Below are positions 45,903-55,408 of a stretch of DNA of 64,000 nt, one piece after another. Made by a program: the position numbers and the translations under genes. How positions within the stretch are numbered: the first letter of the stretch is position 1; each line of letters begins with the position of its first letter. Under the pieces are notes generated by a model, which saw only the letters and a list, made by a program, of their open reading frames with translations, was not told where the DNA came from and did not search any database. Origin of the DNA: Legionella sheltonii (lineage in GTDB: Bacteria; Pseudomonadota; Gammaproteobacteria; Legionellales; Legionellaceae). The DNA lies in NCBI RefSeq assembly GCF_026191355.1, contig NZ_JAPHOQ010000011.1, positions 62,001 through 126,000 of the forward strand, given 5' to 3'.

Positions 45903-47058
45903 TTTCAAACTCCGTTTTTAAATGTTTATTAGGGGACATATCGTAAACAGCAATCCCTGTTGTTTGAGAGACCTTTTGATTCCAAGGTGATTTTTTAATG
46001 GCTCTTCTTCCATCTAAGTAGCCATTATTTATGCGTTCTAAAATACTTTTTTGTGAAAATTCATAGTCTTTTGAAGAAAGTTCTGACTCATCGTGCTCAT
46101 ATAAAAAGCGCACCACGGAGACTGTAGATTGGTGTCCACGTGCGATACAAAGTTTTAGTTCGGGGTTTCCTCGTTCCTCTTCTGGAACATAGCGAGAGAG
46201 AATATGAATGGTATTCTTTAATGCATGGATCTGTTGATACATGTTAATCGCTTGGGAAAACCGGCTGGAGTATTCTATATCTTTTTGTCGCTTCATCACT
46301 GCATCTAGAGAGGTTGGATACAAACCATAAGAGTCAAATAAGTGAATCGCAAAGCAAAGTAAATCGCGAGGGCATCGATTTACTGCCAATACATAGGTTG
46401 CTGGTGAGTTGCTGGAAATTCCACCATCCCAATAATATTCTCCTTCAACCTCAACAGCGGGAAAACCAGGGGGTAATGCACCACTGGCCATAACATGTTC
46501 GGGTCCGATTTTGGTATCTTGTGAATCAAAGTACACCATTTCCCCTCTGCAAATTTCAACAGCACCGATACTTAAACGAGTTGCTTTGGAGTTGATGCGA
46601 TCAAAGTCGATGAATTGCTCCAAAGATGATTTTAAGTATTGGGTATCATAAAAACTTATGGTATCGGGTTTGTCATAATATCCTATGAGCAAAGGAGGGA
46701 AACGAGGTGTAAAAAAGCCCGGTTGTCCCCAAAGTAAAGCGGATTGAGCTGATAAAAAATGTTCAAGTTTTCGACTTTCATCGTCATTAGGTAGAAGGTC
46801 AGGCTTGATGAAAGAGGGGGTGGCAATCTTTTGCCAAAATTGTTGCATTTTTTCGACACGTACCCCTGGCGGGTTACCGGCTGCGATGGCTGCATTAATT
46901 GCGCCTATTGATGTGCCAACAAACCAATCCGGATCATAACCTGCTTCATCCAATGCATGTAAAACACCCACTTGATAGGCGCCTAAAGCGCCTCCACCTT
47001 GAAAACAGCAGGCAACATGTCGATGCTTTTTCGATTTACCTTTCTTTGCCCGGGTCAT
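45895..47058 (-). CDS. patD: Patatin-like phospholipase
   Basis: 387 residues. The oxyanion hole G-G-G-A-L-G-A-Y and nucleophile motif G-T-S-I-G lie at about 18-45, and the second catalytic residue is in D-G-G-I at about 210, so the Ser-Asp dyad is complete. A Lys-rich N-terminus ([10 protein letters not shown]) precedes it. Patatins hydrolyse phospholipids or lysophospholipids. The arrangement bdhA then patD matches the bdhA-patD operon described in L. pneumophila as important for growth in amoebae, which supports the symbol. Confidence 0.88.
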   Translation of the reverse strand: MTRAKKGKSKKHRHVACCFQGGGALGAYQVGVLHALDEAGYDPDWFVGTSIGAINAAIAAGNPPGVRVEKMQQFWQKIATPSFIKPDLLPNDDESRKLEHFLSAQSALLWGQPGFFTPRFPPLLIGYYDKPDTISFYDTQYLKSSLEQFIDFDRINSKATRLSIGAVEICRGEMVYFDSQDTKIGPEHVMASGALPPGFPAVEVEGEYYWDGGISSNSPATYVLAVNRCPRDLLCFAIHLFDSYGLYPTSLDAVMKRQKDIEYSSRFSQAINMYQQIHALKNTIHILSRYVPEEERGNPELKLCIARGHQSTVSVVRFLYEHDESELSSKDYEFSQKSILERINNGYLDGRRAIKKSPWNQKVSQTTGIAVYDMSPNKHLKTEFENE

Positions 47059-47062
47059 AGGA

Positions 47063-47845
47063 CTACTCCATGAACCATCCGTGACTCACCACCAATGATT
47101 GACCTGTCAGCGCATTGGATGCAAAAGAGGCAAAAAATAACGCGGTTTGTGCCACATCATCTGTAGTGGTAAATTCGCCGTCTACGGTATCCTTAAGCAT
47201 GACGTTTTTAATGACTTGGTCTTCAGTAATTCCTAGTTCTTTAGCTTGCTCTGGAATTTGTTTGTCCACTAAAGGTGTGCGTACGAATCCTGGGCAAATG
47301 ACGTTGGCTCTGACATTATGAGCAGCCCCTTCTTTGGCGACCACTTTACACAAACCAAGTAATCCATGTTTTGCAGTGACATAAGGTGCTTTCAATTTAG
47401 AGGCTTCTTTAGAATGGACTGATCCCATATAAATAATACTGCCTCCCTTACCTGAAGCATACATGTGCTTTAGTGCAGCACGGGTGGTTAGAAAAGCTCC
47501 ATCCAGATGAATGGATAATAATTTTTTCCAATCAGAAAAAGCCAATTGATCTATGGGGTTGATAATTTGAATCCCAGCGTTACTGACTAACACATCCACG
47601 CCGCCAAAGTATTTTGCAACCTCATCAACACCTTTATTGACTTCATCTTCATTGACGACATTCATGGCAACTGCCATGGCTTCTCCACCCTTAGACTTTA
47701 ATTCTTCCGCTGTATTTTGGGCTTGTTCGAGATTAAGATCAGCAATAGCAACCTTAGCTCCTTCCTTGGCATAAACAAGGGCGATCTCTTTACCTATTCC
47801 ACTGGCCGCACCGGTAATTATTGCTACTTTATTTTTTAAGCGCAT
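47063..47845 (-). CDS. bdhA: D-3-hydroxybutyrate dehydrogenase
   Basis: 260 residues from the ATG at 47845, which has AAGGA upstream; an in-frame extension to 47881 lacks a better site. A short-chain dehydrogenase with N-terminal T-G-A-A-S-G-I-G, the N-A-G segment and catalytic Ser/Tyr/Lys in S-V-H-S ... Y-V-T-A-K. It oxidises 3-hydroxybutyrate to acetoacetate with NAD, the step that turns stored polyhydroxybutyrate into usable carbon. It heads the bdhA-patD-adc operon, 5 bp before patD. Confidence 0.9.
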   Translation of the reverse strand: MRLKNKVAIITGAASGIGKEIALVYAKEGAKVAIADLNLEQAQNTAEELKSKGGEAMAVAMNVVNEDEVNKGVDEVAKYFGGVDVLVSNAGIQIINPIDQLAFSDWKKLLSIHLDGAFLTTRAALKHMYASGKGGSIIYMGSVHSKEASKLKAPYVTAKHGLLGLCKVVAKEGAAHNVRANVICPGFVRTPLVDKQIPEQAKELGITEDQVIKNVMLKDTVDGEFTTTDDVAQTALFFASFASNALTGQSLVVSHGWFME

Positions 47846-48041
47846 GATTACAATCCTTGTATTTTTTGGGTTAATGATCAATCGGTTAGGATTAACCTGA
47901 AATTCCTTTTAAAAAGTATAGCAATGGAAATTTGATATTGCTTTATATTATTAAGTTTTTTTATTGGTTAAAGAAAATTCCATAAAAAATGTTCTAATTT
48001 TTTGCAGAAAATAGTGTATTTCACTTTGATTATTAAAATAT

Positions 48042-48075
48042 AACACCCTTAACCTCAAAAAAGGTTAAGGGTGTT
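48042..48075 (-). terminator. Strong hairpin after the glycine-zipper lipoprotein gene
   Basis: AACACCCTTAACC (48042-48054) and GGTTAAGGGTGTT (48063-48075) form a perfect 13-bp stem with a short A-rich loop; on the minus strand an A/T-rich, T-containing tail follows. It stands 10 bp past the stop of the gene at 48086 and upstream of bdhA. Confidence 0.8.
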
Positions 48076-48085
48076 TGGGGTTGTA

Positions 48086-48355
48086 TTAGTAATAGTAATA
48101 ATTGTAACCAGGACGATAGTAGCGGTGATGATAATAGTATGCTCGTCGGTCTTGATCTTGGCCGATTGCATTGCCTACTAATGCGCCAGCTCCTGCACCA
48201 ATCACAGTACCAACCGCACTGCCTCCAGTTACTGCATACCCTATACCAGCTCCTGCAGCACCACCAGCAGCAGTACCCACTTGAGTGTTAGTGCAACCCC
48301 CGATCATAAAAGCGGATAACCCGACAAAACATAAGGGAGCAATAATTTTTTTCAT
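48086..48355 (-). CDS. Glycine-zipper lipoprotein
   Basis: 89 residues from the ATG at 48355, which has AAGGAG upstream; an in-frame extension to 48409 lacks one. Lipobox I-G-G-C (C21), then a glycine-zipper 2TM-type stretch rich in Gly/Ala (G-T-A-A-G-G-A-A-G-A-G-I-G and G-A-G-A-G-A-L-V-G-N-A-I-G), as in SlyB/OsmB-like proteins, and a C-terminal tail of Tyr, His and Arg (Y-Y-Y-H-H-R-Y-Y). Probably an outer-membrane lipoprotein that responds to envelope stress; that function is inferred from the family. Confidence 0.8.
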   Translation of the reverse strand: MKKIIAPLCFVGLSAFMIGGCTNTQVGTAAGGAAGAGIGYAVTGGSAVGTVIGAGAGALVGNAIGQDQDRRAYYYHHRYYRPGYNYYYY

Positions 48356-48584
48356 AGCGAACTCCTTTTTATAGTTTTCAGGACTTCTGCATTGATAAGG
48401 CAGATTCACGGCAGGAAAATCCTGGTTTCTTCATCTTCACTATGATTTTAGTACAAAAAAAATGTTTAATGTAAAATAAGTGATCATATTTTGCTTTTGA
48501 AGGCGGCTTTTTACGTTCAGATTTTACTCTTACCCCCATTTTCCAGTAGTATTAGAAATATAAATAATAAGAACAGAGGATTGT

Positions 48585-49457
48585 ATGTTTAAAGGAAGCA
48601 TAGTTGCTTTATTAACACCCATGAAGAATGATGAAGTTGATGTTCCACGTTTACGGGAATTGGTCGAATTTCATATCGAAATGGGCAGTCATGGTCTTGT
48701 TGCGGCGGGTTCTACCGGTGAATCAGGTACTTTATCTCATGAAGAAAAATTATTGGTCATTAAAACAGTAATAGACCAAGCAAAAGAGCGAATCCCAGTA
48801 ATTGCGGGTACTGGTATGAATGCAACACGGGATTGTATTCAATTAACCCAGGAGGCGATGGAGTGTGGCGCACATGCAGCATTAATTATGACTCCTGCCT
48901 ATATTAGACCTACCCAAGAAGGGTTATATTTGCATTACAGTCAAATCGCCAAAGCCGTCGCGATGCCGATTATCCTTTATAATGTGCCAACGAGAACGGC
49001 ATGTGATATGTTACCAGAAACAGTAGCTCGACTTGCTAAAATTTCCAATATCGTGGGAATAAAAGATGCTACAGGACAGATGACCCGGTTACAGCAAATT
49101 TTGCGTCTTTCAGAGGGCAGCATTGATGTATTTAGTGGTGATGATTTCACCGCAGCATCCTGGATGCTGGCTGGAGCTAAAGGAAATATTTCCGCAGCAG
49201 CTAATGTGGCTGCAAAATTGATGGCCAAATTATGTGATTCTGCTTTAGACGGTGATCACGCTGCATCTTTACGTATCAATGAACAGCTTGCACCTCTATA
49301 TGAATTATTGTTTATTGAAACGAATCCGATTGCGATAAAATGGGCCGCAAACAGAATGGGGTTAATGGATAACGAATTAAGGATGCCATTGACTTGTTTG
49401 TCTAAAGAGCATCATGAACCATTAGAAAAGATTATGAAAAGTTTGGAGTTGATTTAA
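48585..49457 (+). CDS. dapA: 4-hydroxy-tetrahydrodipicolinate synthase
   Basis: 290 residues, a TIM barrel of the usual length. G-S-T-G-E-S is the substrate-carboxylate motif, Y-N-V-P-x-R-T includes the catalytic tyrosine, and the Schiff-base lysine is in G-I-K-D-A-T. It condenses pyruvate with aspartate semialdehyde, the first step toward diaminopimelate and lysine. It is followed directly (0 bp) by a short lipoprotein gene in the place of E. coli bamC, then by the QEGLA-motif gene. Confidence 0.96.
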   Translation: MFKGSIVALLTPMKNDEVDVPRLRELVEFHIEMGSHGLVAAGSTGESGTLSHEEKLLVIKTVIDQAKERIPVIAGTGMNATRDCIQLTQEAMECGAHAALIMTPAYIRPTQEGLYLHYSQIAKAVAMPIILYNVPTRTACDMLPETVARLAKISNIVGIKDATGQMTRLQQILRLSEGSIDVFSGDDFTAASWMLAGAKGNISAAANVAAKLMAKLCDSALDGDHAASLRINEQLAPLYELLFIETNPIAIKWAANRMGLMDNELRMPLTCLSKEHHEPLEKIMKSLELI

Positions 49458-49670
49458 GTGAAAAAATTGTGTTTTATTGTTTTTGTGGCGCTCGTTCTCT
49501 CTGGATGCAGTCGTTATGCGAGTAATGGAGAGAGTCTTTATTTGAGCAGCCGTAATGGTCCTTCATTAGAAGTGCCGCCGCCGTTAACGAGAGCAAATAT
49601 TAGTAATTTTTATGATTTGCCTCAACAGAACCAAGATGCACGTGTGAGCATTTCACCACCTGTATCATAG
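49458..49670 (+). CDS. Very short BamC-like lipoprotein downstream of dapA
   Basis: 70 residues. Lipobox L-S-G-C17, then S-R-Y ... S-L-Y-L ... S-L-E-V-P-P-P-L-T ... Y-D-L-P ... S-P-P-V-S, which follows the pattern of the BamC N-terminal unstructured segment. Full BamC is about 340 residues; here both helix-grip domains are absent and the frame ends cleanly with a stop. The position after dapA matches E. coli dapA-bamC. In E. coli the N-terminal segment is the part that binds BamD (family knowledge). Start GTG at 49458, immediately behind the dapA stop. Confidence 0.6.
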   Translation: MKKLCFIVFVALVLSGCSRYASNGESLYLSSRNGPSLEVPPPLTRANISNFYDLPQQNQDARVSISPPVS

Positions 49671-49680
49671 GGGATTTATT

Positions 49681-50973
49681 ATGACACCATCAGAATCAGC
49701 TGAATTGCTTATTGTACAGGAATTATCACAGCGTATTGTGGATGCGCAACGCAAAATCAGGATTCTTGATAGTATCAAATGGGATGAATCAATAAAAAAG
49801 GAATTTTTTAAATATAAAGGTAAAAGGCTTCCTGCTGTTGATAAAGAATATTATGAAAAAAAACCTTTGCCCTTTGATGTCCATGAAAAACAAGAAGAGT
49901 TTCGAATTATTTTGCGCGATACCCAGAATCAACTCGGGCAATATTCTACCTTAACTCGTTTAATACGTCGCCAGTGTGAAGAATATAGTCGTGCCACCCA
50001 AATGCTTGCTGTGCGCGGGACTCCTGCATTTTCTGAACTGGCGATGGAATTGTATGGTAGTCCCAATGATGTGTTTTACGCAGGTGGGCCACGCATGTCA
50101 GAGATGGGTACTTTACTTTTTGATGTGTTAACAGGTCTTAGTGTTCAATTACAATCTGAAGCGGATATCAAACGTTATACCCCACAGCAGGCTCAGGAAA
50201 TTTTGCAAGCGCGTTTAGGGCAGTTTTTTGATAAACATCCTGGCAAAGTAACCGTAATGGTCAGCGACGAAATGATCGCAGATGCCTCTGCTGGTGCGGA
50301 CAATATTAAATTAAGCCAGCAAGCGATGTTTAGTGATCGCGACCTTCGATATCTTGAAGTACATGAGGGTTGGGTTCACGTTGGGACAACCTTGAATGGT
50401 TCGATGCAGCCCAATTGTTTTTTTCTTTCTAAGGGTTCTCCTTCAAGCAGCGTAATTCAGGAAGGGTTGGCAGTGATTACCGAGGTAGTTACTTTTTCTT
50501 CTTATCCCAGCCGTATGTTAAAGATTACCAATCGTGTTATTGCGTTGGATATGGTGACCCAAGGGGCTGACTTTCTCGATATTTATAATTATTTTATGGA
50601 TTGTGGTTTGAGCGAAGAGGACAGTTATAATCAATCAGTACGAGTTTTTCGAGGAAGTACACCAACAGGTGGTCCTTTTACCAAAGATTTATCTTATGCC
50701 AAAGGTTTTGTATTAATTTATAATTACATACGTTTTGCAATCAGTAAAAAGCATGTGGATTCGATTCCCTTATTATTTACTGGGAAGTTGGTTTTGGATG
50801 ATTTGCCTTTACTCACTGAACTCAAAGAGCGCGGTGTTTTAACCAATCCCGTCTATCTTCCTCCCCCATTTCAGGATTTAGCGGCTTTAAGCGCATGGAT
50901 GAGTTTTTCTTTATATTTAAATCAATTTGATTTGAATGAGATTCAAAAGAATTTTCGATTCTTAATTGTTTGA
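49681..50973 (+). CDS. QEGLA-motif putative metalloprotease (DUF1704)
   Basis: 430 residues, no signal peptide. The motif H228-E-G-W-V-H233 (HExxxH) resembles a zinc-protease site and is followed by Q260-E-G-L-A and I-T-E-V, the signature of the DUF1704 family, sometimes named flavohemoglobin expression-modulating QEGLA protein. Eukaryotic relatives include the MATCAP tubulin carboxypeptidases (family knowledge). Whether this protein cleaves a bacterial or host substrate is unknown. It lies 10 bp behind the mini-BamC gene in the dapA transcript. Confidence 0.8.
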   Translation: MTPSESAELLIVQELSQRIVDAQRKIRILDSIKWDESIKKEFFKYKGKRLPAVDKEYYEKKPLPFDVHEKQEEFRIILRDTQNQLGQYSTLTRLIRRQCEEYSRATQMLAVRGTPAFSELAMELYGSPNDVFYAGGPRMSEMGTLLFDVLTGLSVQLQSEADIKRYTPQQAQEILQARLGQFFDKHPGKVTVMVSDEMIADASAGADNIKLSQQAMFSDRDLRYLEVHEGWVHVGTTLNGSMQPNCFFLSKGSPSSSVIQEGLAVITEVVTFSSYPSRMLKITNRVIALDMVTQGADFLDIYNYFMDCGLSEEDSYNQSVRVFRGSTPTGGPFTKDLSYAKGFVLIYNYIRFAISKKHVDSIPLLFTGKLVLDDLPLLTELKERGVLTNPVYLPPPFQDLAALSAWMSFSLYLNQFDLNEIQKNFRFLIV

Positions 50974-50992
50974 ATGTTCCGTTATTTCAGGA

Positions 50993-51026
50993 GTAGCCTG
51001 GATGCTTGCAAACAGGCTACCTTTTT
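50993..51026 (+). terminator. Terminator of the dapA operon
   Basis: GTAGCCTG/CAGGCTAC stem (50993-51000 with 51013-51020) followed by CTTTTT, 20 bp after the QEGLA-motif gene; the stem is similar to the CTGTAGCC repeats. Confidence 0.85.
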
Positions 51027-51030
51027 AAGA

Positions 51031-51528
51031 TTAAGCGTTACACGCTACAGTTTTCAATAGCTCCATTGGTTCTTCTTTTTCCCGTTGTGGCGTGAAGAAA
51101 CGATGAGAAAGTCCATAACTTAAATGAGGCTTCGCTTGTTCTTGCATTGTTTTTGCTAACTCAGAATATTCAGCTAAGAGTAATTGAGCCTGATCTTTAA
51201 TGTATGGATCTCCCGATTTATTGATCATGGTCATATAATGGGCTGCTTTTTTTAGATCGCTCGCATCATTAGAGTTGCCTAAAACTTGCACCATAACCAG
51301 CATCGCGCTAGTACACCCTAAGTTCGCTGCCTGGCGCATGGTTTGTTTGTATTGAGAAGAAGTAGGTGGATAAATATGAGCTAAATGGTATAAAGCCATA
51401 GGGTTATCTTGAGCTAAAGCCATCATTTTAGGTAAATGTTGAACTACAGCCTGTTTCAAAACAGGATCATTAGGTGATTGATGTAATTGCTTTACTAAAG
51501 CAGCAAATTCATTACTTGAAGTGGCCAT
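51031..51528 (-). CDS. Small helical-repeat (Sel1/TPR-like) hypothetical protein
   Basis: 165 residues, no signal peptide. The central part (about 40-110) has alternating helices of Sel1/TPR type (A-L-Y-H-L-A-H-I-Y and D-L-K-K-A-A-H-Y), and the C-terminus has an acidic patch (R-E-K-E-E-P-M-E-L-L-K) of the sort seen near Dot/Icm signals. I do not recognise a named family. Convergent with the dapA operon; its ATG follows a poor GGGGTAGG site. Confidence 0.5.
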   Translation of the reverse strand: MATSSNEFAALVKQLHQSPNDPVLKQAVVQHLPKMMALAQDNPMALYHLAHIYPPTSSQYKQTMRQAANLGCTSAMLVMVQVLGNSNDASDLKKAAHYMTMINKSGDPYIKDQAQLLLAEYSELAKTMQEQAKPHLSYGLSHRFFTPQREKEEPMELLKTVACNA

Positions 51529-51608
51529 ATCCTACCCCCCCTAACTTTCATTACATTCACTTGTAGGATAAAAGATGAAGGTTAAGACAAAATTAAGGGG
51601 GGAGGGCT

Positions 51609-52364
51609 TTACGATCTTTTTACATTTTCAAATGCGGCCCATCCCAAATGAAATAACATATGGGACAAAATCGCAGCAATAAGTCCATAATGCCAAAATA
51701 GATAGCCAAAAAGCACGGATTGGTACAAACTCAGTATAATAACAGAGTAAATGAAATTGCGGCTTCGGGTACAACCGGCAGCAAGATAAATCGGAATTTG
51801 GCTCACGGCATAAATTAAGCCGCTAATAAAAATTGAAATCCAGATAAGTAAATTGGGAAATTGTTTCGTAAACAGCAAGGCAAAAAAAGTAGCAAGATTC
51901 AATAATCCCCAGCGTCCAATGACTTCCTCGACTACACCGCCATAAAGAACACAGCCATCAACACCAAGAACGGTACGAATATTGGCCATGATTTGCATGT
52001 TTTTTTTATCGATAATGCGTGCAATCAAGCCATAAAAGAGTACTAAAAACACCACTAACCCAAAAAAGGCATACAAGACGGTGGGTAATATGATAGGAAG
52101 TAATGCTTTTACCCGGGTGGTTCCTTGTAATAGGCCTTCAAGTAGGGTGTCATGTAACCCTGTCATTGGCGATAACATCGCACCGGCAAGACTGAGGATA
52201 AAGACCATCAATAAAGTTTGCAAAATGGCAAAATTGCTTATCCTTTTTTTTAACGCTTCAGAGTTATCAGGCAATAAAAAAAAGATTAACCGTTTTATTG
52301 CGATGAGCACCCCAGGAATGGATAAGCAGAACAAAACAGTAATTAAAGGCCAGTTGATTGTCAT
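51609..52364 (-). CDS. CPBP-family intramembrane metalloprotease
   Basis: 251 residues with seven or eight hydrophobic segments. The CPBP (CAAX/Abi) motifs are present: E-E-V-I-G-R (EExxxR) in V-V-E-E-V-I-G-R-W-G, and H in S-H-M-L-F-H-L-G-W near the C-terminus. Members cleave membrane-associated peptides, but the substrate here is unknown. Its start overlaps the end of rsmB by 4 bp, so it belongs to the def-fmt-rsmB transcript. Confidence 0.8.
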   Translation of the reverse strand: MTINWPLITVLFCLSIPGVLIAIKRLIFFLLPDNSEALKKRISNFAILQTLLMVFILSLAGAMLSPMTGLHDTLLEGLLQGTTRVKALLPIILPTVLYAFFGLVVFLVLFYGLIARIIDKKNMQIMANIRTVLGVDGCVLYGGVVEEVIGRWGLLNLATFFALLFTKQFPNLLIWISIFISGLIYAVSQIPIYLAAGCTRSRNFIYSVIILSLYQSVLFGYLFWHYGLIAAILSHMLFHLGWAAFENVKRS

Positions 52365-53644
52365 TTTTCATCCTTAAAAAGTACTGAGTAGAAAAATCCG
52401 TCCATACCTTGTTCGCCTGGCAAAATTTGTTGGCCATGACCTGTTGCATGTCCCCAAGTCCTGGGCTCTTTTAATTGGATACAGTCAGGGTGAGCAGCAA
52501 CAAAATTTGCGATTTGTTGTTCATTTTCCACAGACATTACGGAACAGGTTGCATAAACCAGTAAGCCACCTTTGGCTAACAAAGGCCATAAACAATTCAG
52601 CATATCACGCTGTAGATTGGTTATAGTAACAATTTCTTGGTTATTGCGTAATAATTTAATGTCAGAATGACGGCGGATAACCCCTGTGGCGGAACAAGGG
52701 GCATCTAATAAAATGCGGTCAAAGAGCTGTCCATCCCACCACGAAGAAGGAGTTAGAGCATCTCCTTGAACTAAAGTTGCATGTAAATTGAGCCGATTCA
52801 AGTTTTCTTGAACACGTTTTAATCTTTTGCTATCCACGTCCAGAGCAATACATGCCGCCAGGTTGGGCTCCTTTTCTAAAATATGACAAGTCTTACCTCC
52901 AGGAGCGCAACAGGCGTCAAGAAGACGTAATCCTGGTTTTAAAGACAACAAAGAAGCCGCCAATTGTGCAGCGCCATCTTGAACCGATACGCTTCCTTCT
53001 GCAAAAGCGGGTAATTGATGTACATCACAGGGTGTGTTTAAAGTAATTCCTTCAGGTGCTAAAGGATGGAGTTCGGCAGCAATCCCTTCACGATTTAAAA
53101 TCTGCAGGTATTCTTGAACCGAATGTTTTTGGAGGTTCACTCGTAAGGTCATAGGAGGATGTGCGTCGTTTGCTTGAGCTATTGATTGCCAGTCATTGGG
53201 CCAGTCGACTTGCAGGCGTTCTACCAGCCATTGGGGTTGGCCATGAACAAACAAAGGTTCTTTGCTCAAACGGCTTATAATTTCTTTTTTTTGGCGACAG
53301 AAATTGCGTAACACGGCATTAACTAAACCTTTAGACCAAGGTTTTTTGATTTTTTCGAGCAAGGCGACGGTTTCTTTAACTACTGCGTAATCAGGTTGCT
53401 GCATGAAGTGTAATTGATAAAGGCCTATCAGTAATGCAACCCAAATTTCTGGTTCTTTGGGTCTTTTTTGCAGCAAACACTCTGCAATGGCTTGCAAACG
53501 AAAATAATGACGGCAAAAGCCAAAGCAGATTTCTTTGGTCATTGGGGATACTTCAGTAGCCGACATCAGTTGGGATAAGGATGATTTTTCAGCAAGCAAG
53601 CGTGTTAGAATTTTTAAGGCATGTAATCGTTCATTCTTGTTCAT
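52361..53644 (-). CDS. rsmB: 16S rRNA m5C967 methyltransferase
   Basis: 427 residues from the ATG at 53644; an earlier in-frame start would lie inside fmt. A NusB-like RNA-binding domain (about 5-135) precedes the SAM-dependent core with D-A-C-C-A-P-G-G-K-T and D-A-P-C-S-A-T-G, where the catalytic cysteine is in A-P-C-S, and A-T-C-S holds the second. It methylates C967 of 16S rRNA. Its ATG shares one base with the fmt stop, the order def-fmt-rsmB being conserved in bacteria. Confidence 0.94.
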   Translation of the reverse strand: MNKNERLHALKILTRLLAEKSSLSQLMSATEVSPMTKEICFGFCRHYFRLQAIAECLLQKRPKEPEIWVALLIGLYQLHFMQQPDYAVVKETVALLEKIKKPWSKGLVNAVLRNFCRQKKEIISRLSKEPLFVHGQPQWLVERLQVDWPNDWQSIAQANDAHPPMTLRVNLQKHSVQEYLQILNREGIAAELHPLAPEGITLNTPCDVHQLPAFAEGSVSVQDGAAQLAASLLSLKPGLRLLDACCAPGGKTCHILEKEPNLAACIALDVDSKRLKRVQENLNRLNLHATLVQGDALTPSSWWDGQLFDRILLDAPCSATGVIRRHSDIKLLRNNQEIVTITNLQRDMLNCLWPLLAKGGLLVYATCSVMSVENEQQIANFVAAHPDCIQLKEPRTWGHATGHGQQILPGEQGMDGFFYSVLFKDEK

Positions 53645-54585
53645 TAAAACACATATCCTACGCGCGCGTGTGACTTTGAGGAATTTAACCAATCGGCTAT
53701 AGAAATTACTTTACCCCCTGGGAACTGAATTTTTTCTATAAGCAAACCTTGGTCGCCTGTAGCAACTGACATGCCCTTTTTATCAAGGTGAACTACTGTA
53801 CCTGGAGCGTGATGCCCTTGCAAAGCAACAATTTGTGCTTGGTGAATTCTTAAAATTTCATGCTCAAAAGTTGTATAAGCGATTGGCCAGGGATTGAATG
53901 CGCGAATGCGTCGATCAATTTCTATTGCAGAGTGGTGCCAGTTGATGCATGCATCTTCTTTATTAATTTTGTGCGCATAGGTCGCTAATTCATTATTTTG
54001 AATTTCAGGTTGAATGGTTTGGTTGGCTAATTCGTCCAAAGTTTGCAATAAAGGCTGAGCGGAGATCTGGGCTAACTTGTCATGTAAGCTTTGTGCGGTT
54101 TCTGATGCAGTAAGGGAACAACTTGCTTTACGAAGCATTGCTCCGGTGTCCATACCCACATCCATTTGCATTATAGTTACCCCAGTTTCAGCATCACCGT
54201 GAAGAATAGCCGATTGAATTGGAGAGGCACCACGCCATCGAGGTAACAAAGATGCATGGACATTAATACAACCTAAGCGTGGAATATCAAGAACTGCTTT
54301 AGGTAGAATTAACCCGTAGGCAATAACAATCATGACATCGGGTTTTAATGCGGCGAGCTCAGAAATTGCCTCAGAATTTTTAAAATTCAGAGGTTGATAA
54401 ACCGGAATTTTCTGCGTCAAAGCCCATTCTTTTACTGCAGAGGCGTGAAGTTTACGACCACGTCCCGCAGGTCGATCCGGTTGAGTATAAATGGCTTGAA
54501 TACGATGTCTAGAATGCAGTAAGGCATCAAGGCAAGGCAAGCCAAATTCTGGAGTTCCAGCAAAAACAATGTTCAATTGACTCAT
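53644..54585 (-). CDS. fmt: Methionyl-tRNA formyltransferase
   Basis: 313 residues, normal length. The formyltransferase domain has [11 protein letters not shown] near the start and [14 protein letters not shown] with the catalytic His and the conserved loop, followed by a C-terminal OB-fold domain. It formylates initiator tRNA. def is upstream, 165 bp away, with a short repeat in the gap. Confidence 0.96.
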   Translation of the reverse strand: MSQLNIVFAGTPEFGLPCLDALLHSRHRIQAIYTQPDRPAGRGRKLHASAVKEWALTQKIPVYQPLNFKNSEAISELAALKPDVMIVIAYGLILPKAVLDIPRLGCINVHASLLPRWRGASPIQSAILHGDAETGVTIMQMDVGMDTGAMLRKASCSLTASETAQSLHDKLAQISAQPLLQTLDELANQTIQPEIQNNELATYAHKINKEDACINWHHSAIEIDRRIRAFNPWPIAYTTFEHEILRIHQAQIVALQGHHAPGTVVHLDKKGMSVATGDQGLLIEKIQFPGGKVISIADWLNSSKSHARVGYVF

Positions 54586-54629
54586 GGTAAGTACTCACGT
54601 AAATGGTCACGCTGTATCAAGGAACGGCC

Positions 54630-54660
54630 GTATTTGGCACCTGTGCTCAAATTCAACCGT
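54630..54660. repeat. Short copy of the gtattcggcac repeat
   Basis: Sequence gtatttggcacctgtgctcaaattcaaccg resembles 33172-33214 with a gap. It lies in the fmt-def gap, which is otherwise featureless. Confidence 0.4.
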
Positions 54661-54750
54661 TCACCAAGATTTTTATCCACGTATCACGTATTACGACCAA
54701 AAAACGTCTATAGGACATATCTTGAATGAAAACCTTGTGAAAACTGCAAA

Positions 54751-55263
54751 TTACTTGCGTGCGTGTTGGCGTTTTTTGAATTTTTCTAGTTTTTTGCGGG
54801 CCATTGCTCTTTTCAATGGAGAAAGCAGATCGACAAACAGTTTGCCATTCATATGATCAATTTCATGTTGCAAACATTCAGCGAGTAGGCCATCGGCTTT
54901 AATTTCAAAAGGTTTTCCATTTCTGTCCAAGGCAGTTACTGTAACTTTTTCTGCGCGGGTCACTGTATCATAAGCTCCAGGAACAGAAAGACAGCCTTCC
55001 TCAAACTTTTTTGCACCCTCAGAGGCAACGATTTCAGGGTTGATAATCACTATTTGATTCTGTTTATCCCCTTCAATATCAATCACTGATAAACGTAAGC
55101 TCACCCCAATTTGCGGAGCTGCAAGCCCAACACCACGGGCGTCATACATTGTCTCGAACATGTCGTCAATTAACGTTTGCAATTTATCATCAAAATGAAC
55201 AACAGGTTTTGCTACATCTCTTAATCGAGCATCAGGTAAATATAGAATCGTATGAATAGCCAT
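54751..55263 (-). CDS. def: Peptide deformylase
   Basis: 170 residues, the usual length. All three motifs are present: G-V-G-L-A-A-P-Q-I-G, E-G-C-L-S-V-P, and Q-H-E-I-D-H-M-N-G, giving the Cys and two His metal ligands and the catalytic Glu. It removes the N-formyl group from new proteins. Paired with fmt downstream on the same strand. Confidence 0.97.
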   Translation of the reverse strand: MAIHTILYLPDARLRDVAKPVVHFDDKLQTLIDDMFETMYDARGVGLAAPQIGVSLRLSVIDIEGDKQNQIVIINPEIVASEGAKKFEEGCLSVPGAYDTVTRAEKVTVTALDRNGKPFEIKADGLLAECLQHEIDHMNGKLFVDLLSPLKRAMARKKLEKFKKRQHARK

Positions 55264-55408
55264 CGTTTATCTGGTTCTCTGCGTAAAAAACATGTTATAT
55301 TATCCTCTATATATTGCAATGCTGCAAGATAGTAATGGGTTACGCGGGATGTAAAAGTCTTGATGAGTGGTCGAATTATCAAGATATTCCAACAAAGGAT
55401 TGACTCTA

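Noticed and set aside
54584..54856. Plus-strand frame of 90 codons between fmt and def
   Set aside because: It overlaps the end of def in antisense, and has no ribosome-binding site.
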